A program made the position numbers and the translations under genes. 64,000 bases of DNA, taken from NCBI GenBank assembly GCA_026874595.1, contig CM049316.1, positions 11,586,839 through 11,650,838 of the forward strand. Reading direction: 5' to 3'. How positions within the stretch are numbered: the first letter of the stretch is position 1; every line of letters starts with the position of its first letter. The stretch comes from Sipunculus nudus. Lineage: Eukaryota > Annelida > Sipuncula > Golfingiida > Sipunculidae. Under the pieces are notes generated by a model. It made no database searches, was not told where the DNA came from, and saw only the letters and a program-made list of their open reading frames with translations. Positions 1-9,656 of the stretch are shown here, one piece after another.

Positions 1-1113
1 TGGCAAAATAGTATAAAAAAAAATGTGCAACTTATATTTATTCCATCAATAAAACTCATCACTTTTGGAGTAATCGACCTCTGCTAATGATAATTATGAA
101 CAACTGTCGCTTATATCAATTAATTTCTTTTCAAATAAAATAGTCACATATGTTGCATTAAGTGAACACCAGCTGCTGAACTTTGTAACTGGTTTACACT
201 CCCTAACAAAAATCGAATCCAGCTCAGACTTGGCGAAGTTCATGGCGCCGTCAAGGCATCCATTGTATAACTAAATCTTGGTTAGAATGCTTTTAGAATC
301 TGTTAAATCCCAACCGACAAAAGAATGGATAGAGTTATTTAAGTACAAGAATAAATCAACTTAATTGACATAGGCTGAAATAAGTTCAAGTGGCAAATAA
401 TATAAAGAGCCATTGTTATAAAATTATTAGCCTTCGAGCATAATAATACCATTAAAAATACTGGGTTTCTAGCATGTGCTTAATAAACACCGTTGCACAG
501 TCCTCAAAATTCATAGTCTAAAGAGACAGGCCGGGGCGGTGGTCCCAGACCACCTCAACCGTGTCGGTCTAGTGACTCAAAAGACTAGATCTAGCTAGCT
601 AGCTAGCACAGTCTTTAAGGACAGGTGCACGGCCTGATAAGGCCTCCTATATCAAGAAATGAGGAAGGAGGCTGTATGATAAGAAATTTATTATCTTAAG
701 AGCCTTCTGGCTTGGAGATTTTAATATGTTTGGAGCTAAGGATAAATCAGACACTTCTACGAATCTCCAAAATTCTGAAAGTGAATTAAATTTGCGAATG
801 GCAACAAAATGTTATCTGAAATGAAAAAAAAAAAAATTTTGTCGTAATCACCATCTAGTGCCATCAGATCTGACGTCAGACCTCGACGAATATCCCAAGC
901 TTAAAAAATGATCGACGCCTTTGGTTACAAGGGAATATTCTAAGTCATGGAACTGCCAACTTTTTTCACGGCTTCATCTAACTTAATTTGCATAAGTCTG
1001 CCGGACAGGAACGTCCTGTCTCGGCTGAATTCTGACCGGAGGATGTTACAGCACAATTTGTCTAATTAGTTTGCATGTATATCCCGGACTATGCCTTTAG
1101 TTTATTAGCGTAT
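1..1113. other. Gene-free flank, no feature recognised
   Basis: All six frames are broken by frequent stops and no conserved motif is recognisable. The only local structure is a short GCTA/CTAG run near 590-607 and an A-tract at about 825-837. I see no exon, RNA gene or clear transposon end before the element that starts at 1116. Confidence 0.5.
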
Positions 1114-1115
1114 TA

Positions 1116-1904
1116 CAGTAGAGCGCCGTATTTCCGAATGCCGTATATCCGAAAATTCGTTTCTCCGAAAATTAAAATGGGGAACCGAAAATGTATTCGT
1201 ATTTCCGAAATATATTTCAAGTATGTAAAAAGCTAAAATGAGTATTGTTATTACGAGTCACAAAGCCTGAAGTCATGTGTTAAGCCAAGTGGTGACCCTA
1301 ATTAATTAATTCTTGGCCGATGTTGACGCCGGGGCAAAGGTGTGAAAACTACAGCTAACCCCGCAACGCTCGGCCCCCTGTACCCCTTGCAAGCGACTGA
1401 GCAGTTTTTCCAAGAGCACTTGTGTGCTATCAATCACATCTCATTTGTACTCAAGCAAGCATAGTTCGTCGGCTTGGGACAGGATGTCATGCCAAATAAC
1501 TTAGCAGTACTTTCATCAGCACTGGTGAGGTATAATTCATCAAAAGCTTGTGCTCGAGCAGTTTTTAAATGTCCCGGTCTTCAATTACTTAGATCGATAA
1601 GAAACACCGTGTTCCTTGGTGTTGTCATTTGACCTTTCCCTCCAGTGAATTTGAAGAAAAAAGAGCACGCACGTTTCCTTAAAGCAGGTTTGACTGATCT
1701 TTGCCAATTATGCTCAGCAATAATCCAATATTTTTTATACGTCCAGACGTATAACGTTATACGTGTTTCTCGGGTAAAATGGCATTAAGTAAATCATTAA
1801 CTGTCGTACTAACTTGCCGCTAGACCCTTGTCCGCATTTCCGAATGTTCGTTTTTACGAACAAAAAGCTTGTCCCCCGACGCTTCGGAAAATGGCGCTCT
1901 ACTG
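1116..1904. mobile_element. Non-autonomous Tc1/mariner-like (pogo/Tigger-type) DNA transposon, 789 bp
   Basis: The left end reads CAGTAGAGCGCC followed by a TTTCCGAA stretch. The right end is its inverted complement (TTCGGAAAATGGCGCTCTACTG), giving imperfect terminal inverted repeats of about 25 bp. Both ends are flanked by the dinucleotide TA (1114-1115 and 1905-1906), the target duplication expected of the Tc1/mariner superfamily; CAGT-starting ends are typical of pogo-like elements. No transposase frame exists inside, so this is a MITE or deletion derivative. The interior next to each end repeats a TTTCCGAA/CCGAAAA motif several times. Boundaries are seen directly; the family assignment is inference. 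Confidence 0.75.
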
Positions 1905-1906
1905 TA

Positions 1907-4900
1907 TAATGTAAATGTACTCAATCATAACCATACCTCGAACTTTGAGTCCTTTGTATGATTGTTGTTACTCAGATTAACATATTTTAGTTTTTAATTC
2001 AAAGTTATTATTAATAGATAAAATTCAATAAATAAGGTTCAGAAAGTTTGAATTGAAAAATACTCCAACTGGCTGATATGTGAACTGTCAATATCTGCAG
2101 GAATATAGAGGTGCCTACATTAGCTAAAAATAATTTGAAAAAAAATTGAAACTGGTAAAATTGCTGTGTTTCTTTTACTGAACGTTCTCCTGGAATTGAA
2201 GACTTTTATGGATGCGTGACTTACATGTAAAAATGGTATTGTATTTTTATTAAATGAAAATGAGCAATGATACGACAAGTTTTCAGAAGCGAACGAAATA
2301 TCATTACGTTAACATAACTACTTTCTTATTCGTTTGTGTCTATGTCATTTATAGCTGAAACTGAACGACGAAACGGCGTTAAATTTGTTTACGATGAATG
2401 TTGAACAAGACGAACAGGAACACAGGTTATATGAACTAAGAGCATAATGTCATAGAGGTAAAAATCTCTCACATTCTCAGGGTAAATACCTGCCATTTCC
2501 TCATCCAGATATTGTCGTATCTCCGAGAATAAACCTGACCGTGTGTCAGTCATCTAAACCCGGATCAACCTTCTGGAGATTTTCTGACAAAGACCTTTTC
2601 CACGAAAGTTTTATACGGGACGTGGACCCTGCAATAGTACCTGCAGCAATGAGCAATAATTTCACCTAAGTACTTCTGGTTCGGCATCCTCTTTATCAAA
2701 TATACTCTGCCTACATGACAAGATAGTGAAAATGGCTGGCCATCAGTTTGTAATGAGTGAAATCAGCTAAAGATTTTACTACTTTGTGCATCGCAAGATT
2801 AATTAATTTTGTGTTAATGTCTTCAGTTTGACAGATTATATCCGACTTGCAACGATGGAAGTGTTATCTGGAATAGAATATGAGACCGTCATAAAGCTTT
2901 AAACATTCATATCGGACTAAAAGGCACTTATTGCTCATTTAGTAAAGCGCAGCTTTAACGCGATCCTTGACACACGTATGTTCGACTCCAATTACCTACA
3001 TTGTATTTCATAAATGTAGCTATTTCAATTCGTCTCGTTTGGTAGGCTGGCGATATGCTTCCCATCCTTGTTCTACCGATGACCAAGTCTGGACGGGTAA
3101 CCTAGAGGGATTTCATAATGATACGTTTGTCAGCGCGTTTGATTTTACAAAGAAAACATTTCAGGACTTGCCGGTCGCTAGTTGGGAGAATAAATACAGA
3201 TTTGATTAAAAGGGTAATGGAACATCAGGAAAAAGGAAATTCTCTAGCAAAAAAAAAAGCTGTCCAAAGTGAATGTAAGGTCATTGCCAAAAATAAATCT
3301 GGACGCATTTATCAAAGCTTACCTACCTGCTTTTGAAATGTTCGATTACAAAACAGACATCTGATTAAATACACAATGAAATATGTTGCTTAGTTTACCT
3401 TACGCATATGAAAATTATCCAGTGCTTTGCTTGTTCCCTGAAACGTTACAACATATTTACTGCTGAAATGAAGTTCACATGAAAATAACATTAGCGAATG
3501 TCGAAATGCTTTTCCATTTGGCGAAGAAGATGTCCAAGTTAGACCGGAACGTTTCCTGGAACATTCCTCGAACTTATATACAGAGCATCAAAGGATTTTG
3601 ACTAAATAGGGTCATCAGAAATAGGAGGCGACGGGAACATTAATAACTGAGTCCGGTCCAAAAACTCCTTAATCAGGGATCGTAATCACGTTTGGATAGA
3701 AGTCCAAAAACCTCGCAACTTTATCAGATGCTGCAATCTTGCTTTGGATGTTGCTCACCTAATGACACCAAACTGACCTGATGATGTACGCATCAGTACA
3801 TGGTTGCATAGTTGACAGAGATTCGGGAGCTTTAAGCCCAAAGTTGTGAATGCAACCTGGAAATTGACTCCGGAGTACTAGCACGTATAACGCATATTAT
3901 AGATCTTTCCGACTATAATTTCTGACGTGAAAATGATCATTGTAATATAAGAACCGGTTAGGAGTTCTGTAATATGTGTCACAAAGAGATAGAGGGCGCT
4001 CTACTCTAATAATACGTAGTCTTGCATTGACCTTTCGAATACGGACATGCCATTACTCTTAGTAAATCATATTAAGGTTCAAATGAACAATAAATTTTCT
4101 GTTCCCCATATGGAATTTCAATTTTAATGCCAATGAACCTGAAAAGGCTAAAAATAGAGCTCGTTCTACATAAAGGTTTATGGGTTCTAGTCTTGGGTGC
4201 CAGACAAATGTAAAACGAATAATATTCCGTCATCCGTTACTGTTGCTTATGCGTGTGCTTCCCAGGAGCCCGAGAAAAAAAGACGAGAAAGGGATAAGAA
4301 CACCAGAAAGACAATATAAAGTTGTCTATCGGTTATACGTATCTGATTTTTCTGGTTCAGAATGTTTACAATGGAAATGGACGGGCTTTAAAGGAGAGTG
4401 CTGAAATGTTCCCTCTACATCTTACTGAAAGCACTCTTCACAGCATGCAGTTGGAGATATCTTTGTCTAGATGATCCATACTTTGCTTTATAGACCTAAA
4501 GAACATCTAATAGTTCTCCGAGTGGGTATAAGCCTGGACTTTGTCTGAATTTTTGTCCCATCATACATCCTGCATGCAGAGAACCGCTGCTTGGGTCTGA
4601 TTATTCAGCGACTCTGGAAGACAATTAAGCTTTGAAGGCTTCTGATACCATTTTTTTTGGCAAACTCTCTTTTGATGACCGAGCTGTCCTTATGAAAGTT
4701 TCTGAACTACTCTATGTTGTTGCCCGATAGTAGTTGTCCAGGCTTGTGGCAAAACGGTTTCAAGGATCTGTTTGTTTAAATTTATCATTGTTTAATGATA
4801 ACCTAATTTCCAGGTAGGTGTGGCAAAATTAATGTAATCTCCTTTTTATGCATTTTCCCCCTCTTTTTTAGAGACTTTCAAATGAAGCAGTCCGGCCGAT

Positions 4901-4970
4901 AACAGGACCCAAACCGTAAGCCCAGGAAACATCTAACTATTCATCTAGGGAATTCAAAGACAAATGTCGT
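1907..4970. other. Gene-free stretch, no feature recognised
   Basis: About 3 kb without a credible reading frame; the longest open stretches are 60-80 codons with no family resemblance. A short segment near 3990-4010 (GAGGGCGCTCTACTC) resembles one end of the transposon at 1116-1904, but no partner end is found. I see nothing else that can be supported. Confidence 0.45.
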
Positions 4971-4979
4971 TTAAAACCT

Positions 4980-5610
4980 GAAATTAGGTCTTAGTGACCT
5001 ATATTTTGCGAGCTACGGGCCGAAAACATGATTTTGAGCACATGGAGAGTCAGACGGGACGCAAATGTATCCATTTGGCCTAGAATCTTCTAATGTTACT
5101 TTCTGGGAGGTACTGCGTAAAAAAACGAATATCTGAGCATCTTGAAAGTCAGATGGCAAAATTGTATCTGTTAGGCCTATATTGCAACATCCAGGGGATT
5201 CTTGGCAAAATTCTTTAACCTGAAATAGGTCATGGTAAGCGATTTGCCAAAATATGATTATGAGCACCCAAAATATCAGACATGATTCGGATTTATCCGT
5301 TATCCCTAGAATCTTCTAACGTGACATCCAGGGAATCTGGGGCAAATGTCCTTGAAAACCTAAAATTAGTTTGTGAATATCTTTATTCTCCAAAATATGG
5401 CCAAAACAAAGGTTTTGAGCACCCAGGCAGTCACAATTTATATCCGTTAGGTCTAGAATCTTCTGATGCTACATCCAGAAAGATTCTTTGCAAATCTCCT
5501 TTGGAACCTTAAACTTGGTCATGGTGACCTATATTCTGCGAGTGACTAGCCAAATATATGATTAAGCGCACCGAAAAGAATCAGACAGGGCACAACACTT
5601 TACTGATAAA
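4980..5610 (+). repeat. Degenerate tandem array, unit about 150 bp
   Basis: The block contains recurring phrases in fixed order: 'gattttgagcaccca', a 'gtcaga' segment, 'ctagaatcttctaatg', 'acatccaggga', 'cctgaaattaggtca' and 'gacctatattctgcgag'. The GAGCACC phrase recurs at about 5033, 5257, 5411 and 5560, so the unit is near 150 bp with at least one deleted or expanded copy. Related single units occur at 6945-7210, 20030-20100 and, inverted, about 27700-27870. This is therefore a dispersed family that tends to form short arrays. Copies are perhaps 70-80% alike by eye. Confidence 0.7.
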
Positions 5611-5689
5611 TAAATATTGGGTACTAATTTTGGTTACTAGTAGGCTGAAAATCAGAAAAGGCACAAATCTTAACTGTTGGATCTGTTTG

Positions 5690-6450
5690 TAGGTGGGTTC
5701 TGGACTTTCTGACGAACCGAAAGCAGTGTGTAAGAGTAGAAAATGTAGTTTCTTAATCCTGTATTATCAGTACGGGTGCCCCACAGGAATGTGCTCTTTC
5801 ACCTGCCCTATTTATTCTGTACACAAATTCATTTGTCTGTCTAGGCAGGATGTGATATATTTAAATACAGCGAATGACATTTTCATTCTCGGCAGAATCC
5901 TAGATTTTGATGAATCTGGCTGCCGTCAAGATATTGTAAGTGCTATCACATGGAGTGATAAACATCATCTTTTTCTTAATGTTAACAAGACGAAGGCGCC
6001 TGTAATAAGTGTAATTAAACCCAGAAATAGACCTACATGCTGCTGCCCTGTTTTCATTGATAGTATGGCTGTAGGGCCGGATTGTGTCTCAGTACCAACA
6101 TCTTGGTACTGTTATTGACGATTAACTTAAATGGTCAAATAACACAGACACCTTATGTAAAAAAAGGCAGTCAAAGAATGTACTTTCTTAGAAAATTGAA
6201 ATGCTTTCATATTCATAAGAAAATACTAACTTTTTTTCACCTCTGACGTACTAAGTGTGGTAACCTTTTGTATTATCTGCTTGTGAATAAACTGAATGTC
6301 GCTAACAAAGAAAGATTGGAAAGAACGAGGAAAACTGCAGAAAGTATTATTGGTACAGCATTAGAAAACTTTGAAAGTAGGTATTTTCGAAAGGTATTGA
6401 GGCAGTTTAAAACCATGAGTGGAGCAATCAGATGGTTGAAATCTGGTTGA
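5690..6450 (+). pseudogene. Decayed non-LTR retrotransposon reverse transcriptase fragment
   Basis: Translation around 5770-6118 gives a broken 'TGxPxGxxxS' block, then an 'ANDI' where an active enzyme has the catalytic YADD box, then HHLFLNVNKTK and RNRP segments followed by a C-terminal 'VPTSWYCY'. After a frame change, LKWSNNTDTLCKK (from about 6128), then RMYFLRKLKCFHIHKKIL, then LNVANKERLERTRKTAESIIGT (6290-6355) follow in the order typical of the C-terminal part of LINE reverse transcriptases of the Jockey/CR1/L2 group. At least three frameshifts or stops and the lost catalytic box make it inactive. The endonuclease and most of the polymerase are missing. The clade is not resolvable by eye. 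Confidence 0.75.
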
Positions 6451-6558
6451 CGAATACAGTCCATCATGTGCAAAACAACTCGCTTCAGGAACTCATTCAT
6501 GAACAGTGGAATGCGATTGTTCAATAAGCATATATAATGTATTAATATTCTTTTTCTG

Positions 6559-6620
6559 TGTATCAGCACACTTTTATAGGAACCAGCGCTGGTTCCTATA
6601 AAAGTATGCTGATACACAGA
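6559..6620. repeat. 62-bp near-perfect palindrome
   Basis: The arm CTGTGTATCAGCACACTTTT...AACCAGC is followed directly by its reverse complement with a single mismatch, and the arms meet at CAGC|GCTG with no spacer. The sequence would form a long hairpin or cruciform. It sits between the reverse transcriptase relic and a tRNA-like SINE head, so it may mark a fold-back transposon remnant. Confidence 0.85.
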
Positions 6621-6630
6621 GGAATTTTGG

Positions 6631-6770
6631 GGATTACTGTTAGCTCAGTGGTAGAGCAGACGACCGGCAGTCGGAGGGTCATGGGTTCGATTCCCATACG
6701 GGGTGATCCGAATTTTTCTGTGTATTCTTGTTCTATATCTCCATGAGATGGACCAGCATGGCCATTCAAC
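6631..6770 (+). mobile_element. tRNA-derived SINE (tRNA-like head 6631-6709)
   Basis: An RNA polymerase III A-box (TTAGCTCAGTGGTAGAGC, about 6640-6656) and B-box (GGGTTCGATTCCC, about 6683-6695) have tRNA spacing. The T-arm ATGGG/CCCAT pairs perfectly around a TTCGATT loop. Flanking GGATTAC (6631-6637) can pair with GTGATCC (6703-6709). The anticodon arm is poor: CGAC/GTCG leaves a five-base loop and position 33 is not T. A functional tRNA is therefore unlikely and a SINE head is the better call. The body after 6710 has no recognisable tail; the right end is uncertain. Confidence 0.65.
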
Positions 6771-6944
6771 ATTATTCTTTTTCTAGTCGTTTATCATATG
6801 CTTTTTACATAATTATATTTATTATTATTTTCTTAGTTGTGCCACATATATTGACACCCAAATTCCTTATTGGCAATAAATGTCTTTTCTCCTATCATAT
6901 CTAGAGATGTCTTTCTTGTACGGAGTTCATTTTAATGTCTCCTT

Positions 6945-7210
6945 GGACATCCGAAATAAAGTCAGTGTGACCTACACAAAACAAGTGACACGTGAGCAAG
7001 ACATGTGAAAGAACATGTTTTTAGCACACGAGATTATCAGATTTATTTAGCTTATTTGTTACAGCTGGACCTAAAAACTTCTTATTCAATTAATATCCAG
7101 GAAGGTGCCTGTACAAATTCCTCTGGAAACTGAAATAATGTCACTGTGACCTATATTCTGCAAGCTCTGTTAAAGATCATGATTTTAGCACCTATTAGTC
7201 AGTAAAATTT
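6945..7210 (+). repeat. Further copies of the ~150-bp dispersed repeat
   Basis: The phrases 'gaaataaagtcagtgtgacctacac', 'tttttagcacacgagattatcag', 'atccaggaaggtgcc' and 'gaaactgaaataatgtcactgtgacctatattctgc' repeat the order seen in the array at 4980-5610. About two diverged units. Confidence 0.55.
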
Positions 7211-7713
7211 AGCTAGTGGTCACGGCCAATCGTCCACATGTCATTTGTCTGCTTTACTGGAAAGACTGCTAGTATGACCAGATTCCTCTCTGTAAAATGG
7301 GCTCGCAAAGCCAAAAGAGTTTAGTTCATGCATCCCAAGTAAGCCTTCGCACTTTTTGTCCTAATCCTAGGTTTAAATTCACCCAGCATTTGTGACACGG
7401 TGGGTATAAAAATGACCTAGTAGTTCACAAATTTTCTGAAAATTGTTAGTAAATGATTTTAAGACGATTCTTAGAAATAAAAAAAAAAATGGCAATACAA
7501 AGTGTCGCCAAAGAAATTAGTGCTCAGATGTTTAATACCTCTCAAGTACTCAAGTCAAACCCTTCTCAATATCACTTAAGCCCTGGAAGATAACCATGTT
7601 TCTGTGCAGGATGTTAAACCTAGTTACCTAGTCTTTTCTTTTCTTAATTTTCTTTCTTTCTTCTTTCTTTTCCTTTCTTCTTATTTTTCATTCTCGTCCC
7701 CCCCCCTTTTCTT

Positions 7714-7718
<5 letters not shown>

Positions 7719-7771
<53 letters not shown>

Positions 7772-7776
7772 TATAT
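7719..7776. repeat. (AT)n microsatellite
   Basis: About 25 AT dinucleotides, interrupted by GC near 7769, preceded by a pyrimidine-rich tract (about 7650-7716) with a poly-C run. Confidence 0.95.
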
Positions 7777-9146
7777 ATTTTATCTATGTATGTTTCTCAA
7801 GCTCTTTGTGTGTAATCTACCAAAAACACCTGTTGATTAAAACCTACTCAGTCCTATCTAACTTATCTTTTCACATGAATTCCTTTAATATGTTTACCAG
7901 ATGTTAAGATGTTCAACATTTTACTTAATTTACCTGTAATTAAGAAGGGGCGGGGGTCATTTAAAAATATTTTGTACATCTATTTTATATGATGATATTC
8001 ATATCGTTTCCAAATTTTCATCTTTAATATAAAGAAAACTTCAATCCATTCTTGAATTTCATTTATGTAATAGTGTTATTTTCTGCAGGTGTCACATTAT
8101 AGGTAGTGGACCGGACTTGCATATACATTACTATAATATGCATATGCCTAAGCTTCCTACATGTATGGGCCTGTATTAAGACCCTATATATAGCAATCAC
8201 ATTCTATGCCGCGATTATTCGCCCCAGACAAGCTATTTTAATAGCTTCAAGGCCGTTCCATTCCCACACATGTTTACAGACAAACACACATAGGCCTATA
8301 CATGTATATTACAAAACAACTACCGTCACGGTGCGTTTATTGCATATAAGCTTGACCAAAAAAAAAATAAATAAAAAAAAAAATAAAATACCCGATAAAT
8401 AAAAGAGGCCTTTTCGGTTGGGGCACAATACGTGGACTTACCCTCTTTTTCGACCTTAAATTACCGGATATCAGCTTTTATACATTAGCCCCCCTCCCCT
8501 ATATTTTTTTTATAAATTGCCCAGGGGAGATCCATTAAAGGTGCTCATTCACCTTACCTTTTATAAAAAAAAGAATATAGTTTCCTCTGTATATATTTTA
8601 AAGATCTAATGTTATTTAGGTCATGAAAAGTTCTTATAAGGCCTTCCTGAAGGATGTATGATTTTGTTTATCAAGATGTTTGTAAACACAGCAATGTTGA
8701 CAAAATTAATGAGAAAAAAAGGTAACCTCGATCAGGTAGTATAGGTTGCATATATGCAGGGGTAGGAACGTCACATGTTGCAAAACGCAATTTGCAAAGG
8801 TCTGGCTCATATGATTTGCTGCCAGATGCCCTTGTTTGAAATTGTTTTGATTATTTTGGTGGGCCAACTTCTTATTTAAACAGGTTGATATAAAAAAAAA
8901 CACAAACAGCCTGTGTGTGGTGACATCCATATTTTATGCACTTTTTTTTATAATAGCTCCAAAGGATTACCTTAAGTTTATTAAGGTCAGATAGGTAAAT
9001 ATACAGCGCAAATTTTCACACGATGTCTTTTCCCCGTTCCATATACCCTCTTCCCCTTAATGCTTCCCGCCTTTCCTTTTTGGCGGGCTACGCTATTTAT
9101 GAACATTAGATCCTAAAATCCTGTATCAGCCGCATTAAATATAAAT
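7777..9146. other. Intergenic, no gene recognised
   Basis: Low-complexity A-rich and T-rich segments (for example about 8360-8400) and no conserved reading frame. Open stretches on either strand stay below 100 codons and show no domain. Confidence 0.45.
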
Positions 9147-9153
9147 TATGGTG

Positions 9154-9158
<5 letters not shown>

Positions 9159-9192
<34 letters not shown>
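9159..9192. repeat. (TA)n microsatellite
   Basis: About 17 TA dinucleotides. With the shorter tract at 9270-9281 it forms the distal arm of the hammerhead-like fold. Confidence 0.95.
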
Positions 9193-9193
<1 letters not shown>

Positions 9194-9283
9194 CTCTGAA
9201 GAAAAACAACACTGTTAATTCACAACAGACTGTTTCACGGGATGCGACCCGATCATCAGGTGAATGTGGTTATATATATATAA
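9180..9283 (-). ncRNA. Hammerhead ribozyme-like motif (retroelement-derived)
   Basis: Read on the minus strand, the invariant core boxes CUGAUGA (9259-9253) and GAAA (9236-9233) are present. Stem II is CGGG/CCCG. Stem III is ACA/UGU followed, after a two-base bulge, by CUGUU/AACAG with a GUGAAUU loop. The predicted cleavage triplet is GUU, with the cut between 9208 and 9207. Stem I starts with two pairs (9207-9206 with 9260-9261), opens into an internal loop, and closes with about 12 pairs made by the flanking TA tracts and AAC/GTT (9269-9271 with 9294-9292 region). The innermost stem II pair is U-U instead of the usual G-C, so activity may be weak. Hammerheads are known in Penelope-like elements and retrozymes of molluscs; this is probably such a remnant. 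Confidence 0.55.
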
Positions 9284-9500
9284 AGGTGTGCTGGAATTTG
9301 GCTTATTTTGTGAAACTCATCAGCATACTGCATCCATTTTTGAAAGCGTGTGCGAGTTTTCTTCATTTTTGTAGTGATACTGCCAGTTTATAAAGCTTGC
9401 ACACTCGAGGGTATGCAACGCGGCGCTTTTGTTCCGTGGCTCTGAGACTAGTTGCATAAATGTTCTTTCCACCTTGACACGGATTTTACGAAATACACTA

Positions 9501-9508
9501 TATAAAAG
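9501..9508 (+). promoter_or_regulatory. Possible TATA box of CYC1
   Basis: TATAAAAG lies 84 bases before the chosen CYC1 start codon. A start site about 30 bases downstream would fall in the pyrimidine-rich segment near 9521-9536. Only the motif supports this; a TATA-less start is equally possible. Confidence 0.25.
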
Positions 9509-9584
9509 TATGCAGCCTGACATTCTCCTTACACCCGGATATGCGCAGTGCCGTGCGCATGTGAAGCCTTTTGGCATATCCATC

Positions 9585-9656
9585 ATGGCAGCCCTCGTAG
9601 GCCGGGCATCCAAGCAGTTGCTTCTCAAAGTGAATACTACCAACGTCTGCCAACAT
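9585..9656 (+). CDS. CYC1: CYC1 coding exon 1
   Basis: Residues 1-24, starting [16 protein letters not shown], an arginine- and lysine-bearing amphipathic start of a mitochondrial presequence. The donor is CAT|GTAAGT and the exon ends on a codon boundary. This is the least conserved exon, so its assignment rests on frame, context and donor quality. Confidence 0.85.

Noticed and set aside
3781-3815. CTGATGA with nearby inverted sequence as a second hammerhead
   Set aside because: No GAAA box follows at a workable distance, so the core is incomplete. A similar partial match near 33053 was dropped for a weak stem II.
3990-4010. Second copy of the pogo-like transposon
   Set aside because: Only one end-like segment (GAGGGCGCTCTACTC) is visible, with no partner end or TA-flanked boundary.
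6631-6709. Functional tRNA gene
   Set aside because: The anticodon arm has a five-base loop or mismatched stem, position 33 is not T, and the acceptor stem needs bulges. The SINE explanation fits better.
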